From CAZUZS01 sp964624795 (GTDB lineage: Bacteria; Calditrichota; Calditrichia; RBG-13-44-9), in contig CAZUZS010000066.1 of the NCBI GenBank assembly GCA_964624795.1, positions 1-27,284 on the forward strand: a DNA stretch of 27,284 nt, read 5' to 3'. Shown here piece after piece: positions 8,786 through 17,197 of the stretch. Each line of letters begins with the position of its first letter. Within the stretch, counting starts at the first letter, position 1. The notes under the pieces were generated by a model. The model was not told where the DNA came from and searched no databases. It was given only the letters and a program-made list of their open reading frames with translations. The position numbers were made by a program, and so were the translations under genes.

Positions 8786-9898
8786 TCAGTTAGTAACCAG
8801 GTGATAAAGCAACCGGACAATGGCTTCCATGTTCCGTACCTCGATATATTCATCCACGGAATGCGGATTCTTGGCGCCTATTCCCAGGTCGATGGCGGCG
8901 ATCCCGCGGTTGTTCAGCACATTGGCGTCGGATCCACCGTAATAGCGAATGGGGTTGGGCTGTATCTGCCCCTTTTTGTAGGCTGCACAAAGCCGCTGTA
9001 CCGGCTCGATATCCAATTCTAAAACGAATCCCGGGAAAGATTCCTGCCGCTGCAGGGAAAAGTCGCCGGCGAATTTATTGCGTATCTCGGAGAGATGAAA
9101 ATTCAGCCGGTCGTAATGGTGATCGATCTTCTCAGGGAAAAAGGACCGTATTTCTCCCGAAATGCTTACCGATGGCGGAACAACATTATTGGCCTCGCCG
9201 CCCATGATGCGCCCGAAATTAATTGTGGTGTGTTCGTCCACCCGTCCCACAGGGTAATTCCGGATCAGATCGCCCGCCATGGAGAATGCATTGATCCCCT
9301 GCTCGGGATTGACTGCGGCGTGGCTGGCTTTGCCCTGCAGCTCGACCTCGAAATCAATGGCGCCCGGTGCGGCAAACACAAAATAACCGGGATCGGCAGA
9401 AGAATCCAGGATGTAGGCCTGACGGGATTCAAGCAGAGCCAGATCGAGATGGGTCGACCCGTACAGACCGGTTTCCTCCCCGATAGTAAAGAAAATTTCA
9501 AATGGACTATGGGCAATGCTCATCTTCTTAAGGTTCTCGATGGTATAAAGAATCATTGCGATGCCGGCACGGTTGTCCGCTCCCAGGATCGTGTTTCCAT
9601 CGGTGACAATTCTTCCATCCCTGAGGCTGGGCTTAATTCCGTTGGTTGGTTTCACGGTGTCCATATGGGAAGCGAATGCAAAGCGGACGGGGTCTGCCTC
9701 GCTATGATGAATTTTTGCAATGATGTTACCGGTGTTCCCGCCAACTTTCTTCCCCGCCCCGTCTTCATTTACCGGTATATCCAATTCAGCGAGGAAGCGA
9801 CGAATGTAATCGGCCACCGGTTTTTCCGATTTAGCTACCGCGCTAATAGAGATCAGATCATAAAAAATGTGAATGAGTCTTTGAGTATCAACGTTCAT
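8786..9898 (-). CDS. M20-family (PepT/PepD-like) metallopeptidase
   Basis: A cytoplasmic di-zinc aminopeptidase or dipeptidase of 370 residues without a signal peptide. The zinc-site residues appear in order: ASHMDTV (His78, Asp80), GADNRAG (Asp108, bridging), GEETG (Glu141 base, Glu142 ligand), ILDSSADPG (Asp165), and a C-terminal GAKNPHSVDEYI with the last His ligand. A dimerisation domain lies at about 185-290 (GKASHAAVNPEQGINA, containing the conserved His). The ATG at 9898 is preferred; an upstream TTG four codons earlier lacks support. This is the first gene of the minus-strand locus and would complete cytoplasmic breakdown of imported peptides. Its promoter region carries the best copy of the candidate RpiR operator. 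Confidence 0.88.
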   Translation of the reverse strand: MNVDTQRLIHIFYDLISISAVAKSEKPVADYIRRFLAELDIPVNEDGAGKKVGGNTGNIIAKIHHSEADPVRFAFASHMDTVKPTNGIKPSLRDGRIVTDGNTILGADNRAGIAMILYTIENLKKMSIAHSPFEIFFTIGEETGLYGSTHLDLALLESRQAYILDSSADPGYFVFAAPGAIDFEVELQGKASHAAVNPEQGINAFSMAGDLIRNYPVGRVDEHTTINFGRIMGGEANNVVPPSVSISGEIRSFFPEKIDHHYDRLNFHLSEIRNKFAGDFSLQRQESFPGFVLELDIEPVQRLCAAYKKGQIQPNPIRYYGGSDANVLNNRGIAAIDLGIGAKNPHSVDEYIEVRNMEAIVRLLYHLVTN

Positions 9899-9933
9899 CT
9901 TATTCCGCAAATATTTTTACTTGCAGAAATAAT

Positions 9934-9951
9934 ATGAAAAATATATTTCAT
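9934..9951. promoter_or_regulatory. Perfect ATGAAA-N6-TTTCAT inverted repeat, candidate RpiR operator
   Basis: An 18-bp dyad with perfect 6-base arms and spacer AATATA, lying 36-53 bases upstream of the M20 peptidase start codon. GAAA/TTTC-type half-sites are common among RpiR-family operators, and a close variant lies at 6862-6879 ahead of the RpiR gene itself. That this regulator binds here is inferred. Confidence 0.5.
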
Positions 9952-10373
9952 TATCAATAAAAAAATTTATTTTTTGAAACAAACTTCCCCGAACCCTTTA
10001 AATTGCGGTAGCTTTTTCGCGAATAAGCAACATAAGCCCGGGAATCGATACTTCCTTACATCACCGGACATTTCAACTTTTTTTAACAAAAGACTTGACA
10101 AATAGCTGCCGGAAAATTAAATTCTGAAAAAAATGTTACACTAACCATGATTATGCAAACATATTTACAAAATCGCCCTCCGACAAACAAAATGCTCCCA
10201 CCTCCGCAAAAGGTTGCGAACTTTGCCGTTGCCCGATTCGCAACCTGGCCAATCGGTCTGAGTTTCAAGTGGTCCGGCAGTCAACAAATTACTTTAATTT
10301 ATAATAAATATAGAACAGTGTGCACGAATTAAATTTTCCGGAATTAACCTTTCTAACCTAAGGAGGATTGGAA
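9952..10373. other. Divergent intergenic region ahead of the secreted-protein gene
   Basis: AT-rich region between divergently read genes. TATAAT at 10300-10305 is the best plus-strand -10 candidate for the gene starting at 10374, without a convincing -35 box. TTGACA at 10095-10100 is followed 17 bases later by TAAATT, a second weaker candidate. A 17-base motif at 10312-10328 recurs at 19922-19938. No gene is supported. Confidence 0.35.
10312..10328 (+). repeat. 17-base shared upstream motif, copy 1
   Basis: AGAACAGTGTGCACGAA differs by one base from the sequence at 19922-19938. In both places a TTCCGGA-TTAA-type stretch follows about 10 bases later. It lies 46-62 bases ahead of the secreted-protein start codon, so it may be a regulator site or part of an untranslated leader. 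Confidence 0.4.
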
Positions 10374-11495
10374 ATGAACCGAACTTTTACAAAATTTGTT
10401 GGCGGTTTTTTGTTGACAGGGTTGCTTTTCGCTGGCAGCCTGATGGCGCAGGTGTGGTCGAGCAACGGCGAATTTGGCCTTAAGCTCAAAAGTTATGGAG
10501 AATTGGAAGTGTACAGCCCGGTAGTACCGACCGATACCATTTACCAGATTGACCGACTGAGCCCGGTAGTGGGAATTTCCCCCGACTCCCTGTTCGATTA
10601 TCGCGTGGATGCCGACGATGAAATAGAGCCAATGGTGGTTACACCGCCCGCCTGGGGCGATATGGAGTTGTTTAGCGCAATCAACAATCTGTATTCTCTT
10701 GAACCACCCGATGTGCTGATCAAAATCTCCGTATACGGCTGGAATACCGGCAAATTCGGCATTGTTAAATACAATGTCAAAAATCGCGAAACGCATGGAA
10801 TCAATGCTGTCGTCGGAATGGAAGTTATTCCCGAGCTGGACGAAGATTACGCCGGAACCAGCGCTTTCGACGACGGGCTGAAAGCAGCGGTTTTCAGCCG
10901 CGGCGATTCGATTTATGCCGGGGTGAAGTTTCTCAGCTCCGATATCACATCCGGGACATTTTTCTACTGGTACAGCAGTTACGACAGTGATAAACCCCGC
11001 ATGTATAGCTGGCTGACCGCAGACAGTCTGGGCTTTGTGAACACCTATGGCGCAGATGGCGGCGTGGCGGTAATCGGGCAACCCAGGGTACGAATTGCAG
11101 CCGGAGATTCAACCGAACTGACCTTCGCAGTGGCGGTTGGGGACAGCATGGCAGAATTATCAAGCGGGCTTTCCGAAGCAGTGACACTGTACCACGCAGC
11201 AGGAATCTCATCAACCAGCAACGTCGTGCCGGAAGAATTCAGCCTTGCCCAAAATTTCCCGAATCCGTTTAACCCCACCACGAAGATCAATTTTAGTGTT
11301 CCGACAAAAGATCATGTCACGCTGAAGGTCTTCAACATGCTCGGGCAGCAGGTGGCCACGCTTGTAAATTCGGATATGGCGACGGGTGATTACGAAGTTA
11401 ATTTCGCAGCAGACAATCTGCCCAGCGGCATCTATTTCTACACGCTGCAAACCCGGTCTTTTAAAGAAACCAGAAAAATGATCCTGATGCGCTAA
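10374..11495 (+). CDS. Secreted protein with type IX secretion C-terminal sorting domain
   Basis: A 373-residue exported protein. The N-terminus is a signal peptide (FVGGFLLTGLLFAGSLMAQ, cut after MAQ). Residues from about 280 form a FlgD-like/type A sorting domain: FSLAQNFPNPFNPTTKINF, VTLKVFNMLGQQVATLV, LPSGIYFYTLQT and a terminal KMILMR, all typical of type IX secretion clients. The middle region (about 25-275) has no recognised domain; it is rich in aspartate and aromatic residues, suggesting beta structure. AGGAGG lies 7 bases before the ATG at 10374, which rules out the TTG two codons earlier. It opens a run of four envelope genes but is separated from the receptor gene by 360 bp, so joint transcription is uncertain. 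Confidence 0.8.
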   Translation: MNRTFTKFVGGFLLTGLLFAGSLMAQVWSSNGEFGLKLKSYGELEVYSPVVPTDTIYQIDRLSPVVGISPDSLFDYRVDADDEIEPMVVTPPAWGDMELFSAINNLYSLEPPDVLIKISVYGWNTGKFGIVKYNVKNRETHGINAVVGMEVIPELDEDYAGTSAFDDGLKAAVFSRGDSIYAGVKFLSSDITSGTFFYWYSSYDSDKPRMYSWLTADSLGFVNTYGADGGVAVIGQPRVRIAAGDSTELTFAVAVGDSMAELSSGLSEAVTLYHAAGISSTSNVVPEEFSLAQNFPNPFNPTTKINFSVPTKDHVTLKVFNMLGQQVATLVNSDMATGDYEVNFAADNLPSGIYFYTLQTRSFKETRKMILMR

Positions 11496-11855
11496 TTTCA
11501 GCTTTTCAGTTGAAATCCCGGATTCCGGATGGGGGAGCTTGTCCCTCATCCGTGGATCCAAAGATGGTAAACACTTCCGAACAAGAGTCTCCCGGTTGTT
11601 ACAATTGTTTTGGATGAACGCTGGTATGGAATCGGTTTTGGTGCGTCTCCCGGCACCACCGGGAGGTTCAGTTTCAACTCAAAAATGAAAATGGATTGAC
11701 CGTGGATGCATTTAATACAATATTTAGTAACCTCAATGTGTCCTTCGCATCATCTGCGGCAGAGAGACAGCGCTACACAGTGACCGATGGATTTTAGAGG
11801 AATTTCGGTGATTATTAAAATATCCTCACCCCAAACATATTGTTGAGGAATTATT
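11496..11855. other. 360-bp intergenic stretch with two hairpins
   Basis: Two inverted repeats stand out. At 11527-11551, GGATGGGGGA and TCCCTCATCC pair over 10 bases with a GCTTG loop (one G-T pair) just after the secreted-protein gene; there is no T-tract, so it may end transcription or protect the RNA end. At 11647-11665, CTCCCGG-CACCA-CCGGGAG forms a perfect 7-bp stem. No supported gene lies between them. Confidence 0.45.
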
Positions 11856-14324
11856 ATGAGAAATTTTGTACTTACTTTTTTTCTTTTCATTCTGGCCGGA
11901 TTGAGCATGGCAATCGCCGGTGTTACCGGAAAACTGGCCGGTTCCGTCGTTGATGCGCAGTCCGGGGAACCGCTGATTGGCGCGAACATTTCCCTTGCCG
12001 GAACCTACCTGGGCGCGGCTACCGACACCGACGGGACATTCGTCGTCCTGAACATCCCGCCAGGGGAATATGGAATTGAGGTCAGCTATATCGGATTCGA
12101 GCCGGTAAATTTAAAGAATGTACGGATCACTGTGGACCAGACCACCACAATGAAAATCAGGCTAAATGCCAATACGTTGAGCGGGGAAGAAGTAACGGTG
12201 GTGGCGGAAAGACCGGCTATCCAGAAGGATCTGACCAGTACCATTTCGATAGTGGGCCGCCAGCAGATCGAAGAGCTTCCGGTTGCCAATTTCAACGATG
12301 TACTTTCCCTGCAGGCAGGGGTTGTATCGGAAGGCGGCCGCCTCTATGTGCGCGGCGGTCGCTCCAACGAGGTTGCTTACTTAATTGATGGAACCTACGT
12401 AAAAGACCCGTTGCTGGGCGGCGCGGCAACCGATATTAATAATGACGCCATCCAGGAGATGAGCCTGCTTAGCGGAACGTACAATGCCGAATACGGAGAC
12501 GCCATGAGTGGCGTGGTGAACATCGTGACCCGCGATGGCGGCAAGGAGTTCAATTCCAAACTGGAATTTCGCACTTCAAAATTTGGGGTCGCCCGCTATG
12601 CGGATTTTGACCAGACCAGAGTGAACGGTTACATGAGCGGCCCGCTGTTCACCGATAAAATCCGGTTTTTTGTTTCCGGGGAAAGCGATCGCCACGGTTC
12701 ATATCTGCCGTGGGGATACGGCAGAACGCCTTCTTTCTTTACCAAGCTTTCCCTGTATGTCTCACCCACGCTAAAACTAACGGTTTCCAACCGGGGCAGC
12801 AAAAGCGAATACCAGAATTACAATCACGATTGGAAATATATACCGGATCAATATCTGCGCCGGCGAACCGATAGCTGGCAGAGCGTTTTTACCGCTACCC
12901 ACACGCTGAGAAAAAATCTCTTTTACGAGCTGCGGGCATCTTATTTCAACCAGGGATATTACTCCGGCATCAACAAGGACACTTCGCAGTATTTGCCGTC
13001 ATCTTCGCGCTTATATTATTCGAGCATCGGTAACGGCTTTGAATTTTATAAATTGGCAGACCCGGTGGAAGTAACCGACAGCCGAACCGTTACCCTCAGT
13101 TTCAAAGGCGACATCGTCTGGCAGCTCAACCGCCTCAATGAAATCAAGCTTGGCGGTGAATACCAAAAACATTGGCTGCGGTATTACAACATTTATGATC
13201 CCAAACGGAATTTTCCATACATCAACAATTACCAAACCAATCCTTTCCAGGGAGCGGGCTATATCCAGGATAAGATAGAATTTCCCTATCTGGTTATCAA
13301 CCTGGGCCTGCGTTTCGACTATCTGAATGCCAATGCCAATTTCCGTCCGGACCCGTTGATCAGCGACGAGGTTGTTAAGGTGAAGTCGCGCAGCCAGTTG
13401 AGTCCGCGAATCGGAATCGCCCATCCTATATCGGAGAAAACTAAACTGCACTTTTCTTACGGCCACTTTTTCCAAAATCCGGAGTTCCGCTATCTCTTCG
13501 AGAACAATCAGTACGATCTCAATGTGCGGGAACCGCTGTTCGGGCAGGCCAATCTGGATGCGGAGCGCACTGTGGCGTACGAAGTCGGCTTCGCCCATCA
13601 GTTTAACCGGAATGTAGGGGTGCGCTTTACTGCCTACTATAAGGATGTAACCGGTCTCATCGGAACCCGCTACTTCAGCGCTTTTCGCGAAGGCCGGTTC
13701 GTGGGTTACACGCTCTATGTGAATGAGGATTATGCGAACATGAAGGGATTTGAGATGAACCTGGATATCCGGCGTACCCGCTACTTTTCCGGTAATTTGA
13801 CTTACACATTCTCCGTCGCAAGGGGTAATGCTTCATCCGAAACGGAGCAGTATCCCGGCACCGAAGAATCCACCCGCCTGTATTACCTGGACTTCGATAA
13901 AACGCATGTCTTGAATGGTTCCGGAACATTCTATATCCCCGAAAACACCGGACCTTCGTTTTTTGGGATCAAGCCATTTTCGGATATGGATATCAGTTTT
14001 GTGCTGCGCGCCGCCTCCGGATTTCCTTACACGCCCAGCGGACGGGATATCGGCTTTGTGGATAAGAATTCGCTGCGCATGCCGTCCACCTACGGCATCG
14101 ACATGGAAATCGGCCGCGAGTTCGAGGTGGCCAACCGGACGAAGCTCCGGCTGTTCGCCGAGATCCTGAACGTTACCGATCATCGTAATGTGCGATATGT
14201 GTATGGCGACACCGGCGAACCTGATTTCACCCTGGAAGGCGATCATTCGTTGGAGTACATGCAGGATCCGTCAAACTACGGGCCGCCGCGAACGATTCGC
14301 CTGGGAATTGGGATAAACTATTAG
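11856..14324 (+). CDS. TonB-dependent outer-membrane receptor with carboxypeptidase-regulatory N-terminal domain
   Basis: An 822-residue outer-membrane transporter of the SusC/RagA-related kind, taking up an unknown ligand with energy from TonB. A signal peptide (about 1-21) is followed by a CarboxypepD-regulatory-like beta-sandwich (about 24-105: GSVVDAQSGEPLIGANISL, TDTDGTFVVLNIPPGEY). A plug domain follows at about 120-225 (LPVANFNDVLSLQAGV, LYVRGGRSNEVAYLIDG), then a beta barrel ending in GIGINY, whose terminal aromatic residue suits outer-membrane insertion. GAGGA sits about 7 bases before the ATG. The next gene starts 29 bp after the stop. There is no SusD partner; the large secreted protein downstream takes that position. 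Confidence 0.92.
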   Translation: MRNFVLTFFLFILAGLSMAIAGVTGKLAGSVVDAQSGEPLIGANISLAGTYLGAATDTDGTFVVLNIPPGEYGIEVSYIGFEPVNLKNVRITVDQTTTMKIRLNANTLSGEEVTVVAERPAIQKDLTSTISIVGRQQIEELPVANFNDVLSLQAGVVSEGGRLYVRGGRSNEVAYLIDGTYVKDPLLGGAATDINNDAIQEMSLLSGTYNAEYGDAMSGVVNIVTRDGGKEFNSKLEFRTSKFGVARYADFDQTRVNGYMSGPLFTDKIRFFVSGESDRHGSYLPWGYGRTPSFFTKLSLYVSPTLKLTVSNRGSKSEYQNYNHDWKYIPDQYLRRRTDSWQSVFTATHTLRKNLFYELRASYFNQGYYSGINKDTSQYLPSSSRLYYSSIGNGFEFYKLADPVEVTDSRTVTLSFKGDIVWQLNRLNEIKLGGEYQKHWLRYYNIYDPKRNFPYINNYQTNPFQGAGYIQDKIEFPYLVINLGLRFDYLNANANFRPDPLISDEVVKVKSRSQLSPRIGIAHPISEKTKLHFSYGHFFQNPEFRYLFENNQYDLNVREPLFGQANLDAERTVAYEVGFAHQFNRNVGVRFTAYYKDVTGLIGTRYFSAFREGRFVGYTLYVNEDYANMKGFEMNLDIRRTRYFSGNLTYTFSVARGNASSETEQYPGTEESTRLYYLDFDKTHVLNGSGTFYIPENTGPSFFGIKPFSDMDISFVLRAASGFPYTPSGRDIGFVDKNSLRMPSTYGIDMEIGREFEVANRTKLRLFAEILNVTDHRNVRYVYGDTGEPDFTLEGDHSLEYMQDPSNYGPPRTIRLGIGINY

Positions 14325-14353
14325 TCCGGAATTAAATCAGAGGTAGAGATAGA

Positions 14354-17188
14354 ATGAAAAGAATCAACTTTAAAAACCTGAAAATAATAGGAAGGCGCGG
14401 ATTCATCCTGGGCCCTCTCCTTCTGGGCTTAATGATACAAACCGGTTGGACGGGTGATGGTACGAAGGAAATCGCAAAGGATGATAACCAGGCAGGATTC
14501 ACAAAACCGCAGGGAATCGAGGACCGCGCCGCCGGTACCCACAACGCCAGCAACATCGGTTTGTTTTTCGAGAATCGCGGGAAACTCTATCCCCGGCGGC
14601 TGACGGACGGGCCTTCCGGTGAATTTCCGATCGGTTCCGGAAAACATTACATTTACCGCATGAATCCGTTCGTGGGCATCCCCGGAAACGTGGTGCAGGG
14701 CCGCTACACAACCAATGAAGAATGGGAAGCGGTTGGCGGCTACCACAATCCGGCGCTGGCCAATATCGCTTTCAGCGATAATCCTAACACCTGGCCGGCG
14801 AGCGGCTGGCCGGTGAAAGATGCGAGCGGCAATCCCATCATCAAATCGGACCAGGACAGCTATTGTGTTTACAGCGACAGCAATAACACAGTGAGAATTC
14901 TGGGGCTGCAGGTGGCACAAACCGGTTACGCTTACGGCCTGAAATTTGCGCAGGACATGATCTTCTACAAATACGAGATCATCAATAAAAGCACCAATAC
15001 TTACGACAGCCTCTTCTTTTCGATATATTTTGATTGCGATATCGGCAATGTCAGCGGCGGCGTGCCGGAATATGCCGACGATTACGTTGGCTACGAAAGC
15101 GATCGCAAGCTACTCTACATGTACGATGACGGCATCTCAACCGAATGGCCGGGCGGGGTGACCGGACGGATGGGCGTCGCAATGCTTCGCACCCCGGAAG
15201 TGAGCGGCCAGGAACAGGGCGTTACCGGCATGCACTGGAACGAATACAGCAATGACATTGACCTGGACGATGTGCAGTACGGCATTATCGCCAGCAAGCC
15301 CGGCTACATTCCGGCGGAACAACGTGACAATTACTTCCATCCCGGTAACAGCGGAAATATGAACTTCGACGATGTTTCAACAATTCCTTCCGGCGGAGGC
15401 GACCTTCTGTCGTATATGAACTCCGGCCCCTATACAATCCAACCTGGTGATACGCTCGCTTTTTACACCGTGCTGGTGGCCGGCAACGACCAGGAAGAGC
15501 TGGACGCCAACACCGATGTCGCCTACCAGGTGCTTGCTTCCAATTTTGAGCTGCCCAAGCCGCCCGCCACCCCAACGTTAACCGCCGTCCCGGGAAATGG
15601 CCGGGTTACACTATATTGGGATGATGCCGCGGATCGCTCGGTTGATAAATTCTCCGGCGAGATGGATTTCGAAGGATATCGCCTCTATCGCAGCACCGAC
15701 AAGGGCCTGCACTGGGATCAGATTAACCGCAACGTGCTGCCGGTGGGACCCGATCCGGTTCCGCTGGCGGATTTCGACCGCATCGACGGCATCGGTACCG
15801 ACAAAGGGATTCAGTATAGCTTTGTGGATTCCAGCGTGACCAATGGCTTCGAATATTGGTACACTATTACCGCCTATGACCGCGGCACTGCAACACTGGA
15901 AAGCCTGGAATCGGCCCGGGGCAACACCACGGATGCTCTGAACACGGTGTCGGTGATTCCGGTCAGTCCCGCCGCCGGGCGGCAACCGGTTGCCCCCGGC
16001 GATGTGTGGCACACCGGCAACGGTGCATCAAATTACCTGCTGAGAGTGGAACCCACCGACAACAATGATCTTGCCAATAATGAATATGCCTTGAATTTCT
16101 CATTCTTCACCATTCGCGAAGCGGGCGACCTGAAAACAAGGGCCGAAGTTGTTGTTGAAGATTCCGCAAAAGTTTTGCCCCATCGCTACGGCATAAAATT
16201 CACTTCCGACACCAAATTCGACCTGCTGGATTTGACCACCGATGAGACCATCCGCTCCGGCTACACCTACCGCTCCGGTGTCGCCTACCCGATAGCCGCG
16301 CACGGCATCCGGATTATGATGACTGATGAAGCGGGCACCGATCCCCAATTCCTGCCGCAGGAGGGAGATTATCTTTCGGTAAATTTTGCGGTTACCGTCC
16401 TGAAAAATGCAGCCGATACGGTGGTCACCATTCGTCCCATCTCCTTCGACCAGCGCCAGGTGACTTCCGACGGCGTGATATTCTCACTCCACGCCCCGAA
16501 TATCATTCAGGATGTTTCCCGCATGGGCGGCACGGATAATATGGATATCACTTTCTCGATAATTGATGAAACGCTGATTCGCGATGCCCGCTACCTGATC
16601 TCGGTGGAAGGAAACGGTCAGAATGCTTCCGGACAGGGTTTTGTTTCCATCAGCATCCGCGATTCTGCCAACACCCTGCAAACGCTGGATTCGCTCTACA
16701 GCGGGGACAGCTTTGATTTTGACGGGGTGGAAGGCACCATTAAATTTCCCGAGAATTCGCCGCCCTCCCCCGGCAATGTATTCTCCCTTATTACTGCAAT
16801 TCCCAGGCAGCCCAACCTGCAGGATGGCTACAAATTCACCATCAAAGGCGCGCTGGTAAGCCAGCAGGCAGTGCGCAAGGAAATTATGAATGTAAAGGTA
16901 GTGCCCAATCCTTACATCGTGGGTTCTCTTTACGAGCCGGAATTCGGCGAGCTGCGCAAGGAACCGCTGCGTCAGCTTCAATTTATCAACCTGCCAACCC
17001 AGAGCACCATTTACATTTACACGGTAGCCGGCGACCTGGTGAAAACCATTCATCATACGGCCAGCAGCGGTACGGAGATATGGGATTTGCGCACCGACGG
17101 CGGCCGCGAGATTGCCACCGGGATCTACATCTACGTGGTGAAAACCAGCAACGACCAGTTTATGAGCCGTTTTGCGGTGATAAAGTAG
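14354..17188 (+). CDS. Large secreted surface protein with fibronectin-III-like segment and C-terminal sorting domain
   Basis: A 944-residue exported protein, not assignable to a characterised family. An N-terminal basic stretch and hydrophobic segment (about 16-32) serve as signal sequence. Residues about 55-400 are a region often found in FCB secreted proteins, rich in Tyr, Asp and Gly. Residues about 403-520 resemble a fibronectin type III domain (VTLYWDDAAD, FEGYRLYRSTDKG, FEYWYTITAYDRG). The C-terminus from about 850 (VKVVPNPYIVG, STIYIYTVAGDLVKTI, ATGIYIYVVKTS) is FlgD-like and matches type IX sorting domains. It lies 29 bp after the receptor gene and 9 bp before the PorV-like gene, so these three are almost certainly one operon. 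It may be the surface ligand-binding partner of the receptor. Confidence 0.82.
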   Translation: MKRINFKNLKIIGRRGFILGPLLLGLMIQTGWTGDGTKEIAKDDNQAGFTKPQGIEDRAAGTHNASNIGLFFENRGKLYPRRLTDGPSGEFPIGSGKHYIYRMNPFVGIPGNVVQGRYTTNEEWEAVGGYHNPALANIAFSDNPNTWPASGWPVKDASGNPIIKSDQDSYCVYSDSNNTVRILGLQVAQTGYAYGLKFAQDMIFYKYEIINKSTNTYDSLFFSIYFDCDIGNVSGGVPEYADDYVGYESDRKLLYMYDDGISTEWPGGVTGRMGVAMLRTPEVSGQEQGVTGMHWNEYSNDIDLDDVQYGIIASKPGYIPAEQRDNYFHPGNSGNMNFDDVSTIPSGGGDLLSYMNSGPYTIQPGDTLAFYTVLVAGNDQEELDANTDVAYQVLASNFELPKPPATPTLTAVPGNGRVTLYWDDAADRSVDKFSGEMDFEGYRLYRSTDKGLHWDQINRNVLPVGPDPVPLADFDRIDGIGTDKGIQYSFVDSSVTNGFEYWYTITAYDRGTATLESLESARGNTTDALNTVSVIPVSPAAGRQPVAPGDVWHTGNGASNYLLRVEPTDNNDLANNEYALNFSFFTIREAGDLKTRAEVVVEDSAKVLPHRYGIKFTSDTKFDLLDLTTDETIRSGYTYRSGVAYPIAAHGIRIMMTDEAGTDPQFLPQEGDYLSVNFAVTVLKNAADTVVTIRPISFDQRQVTSDGVIFSLHAPNIIQDVSRMGGTDNMDITFSIIDETLIRDARYLISVEGNGQNASGQGFVSISIRDSANTLQTLDSLYSGDSFDFDGVEGTIKFPENSPPSPGNVFSLITAIPRQPNLQDGYKFTIKGALVSQQAVRKEIMNVKVVPNPYIVGSLYEPEFGELRKEPLRQLQFINLPTQSTIYIYTVAGDLVKTIHHTASSGTEIWDLRTDGGREIATGIYIYVVKTSNDQFMSRFAVIK

Positions 17189-17197
17189 GAGAGGAAG

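Noticed and set aside
9095..9937. Plus-strand frame of 280 codons opposite the M20 peptidase
   Set aside because: It is antisense to a gene with an intact set of zinc ligands; no ribosome site or motif.
10353..11081. Minus-strand frame of 242 codons opposite the secreted-protein gene
   Set aside because: It overlaps a gene with AGGAGG, signal peptide and sorting domain; composition is that of an antisense shadow.
11590..11795. Short open frames in the 11496-11855 gap that could be a decayed gene
   Set aside because: They lack a start, a ribosome site and any recognisable protein family, so a pseudogene call is not supported.
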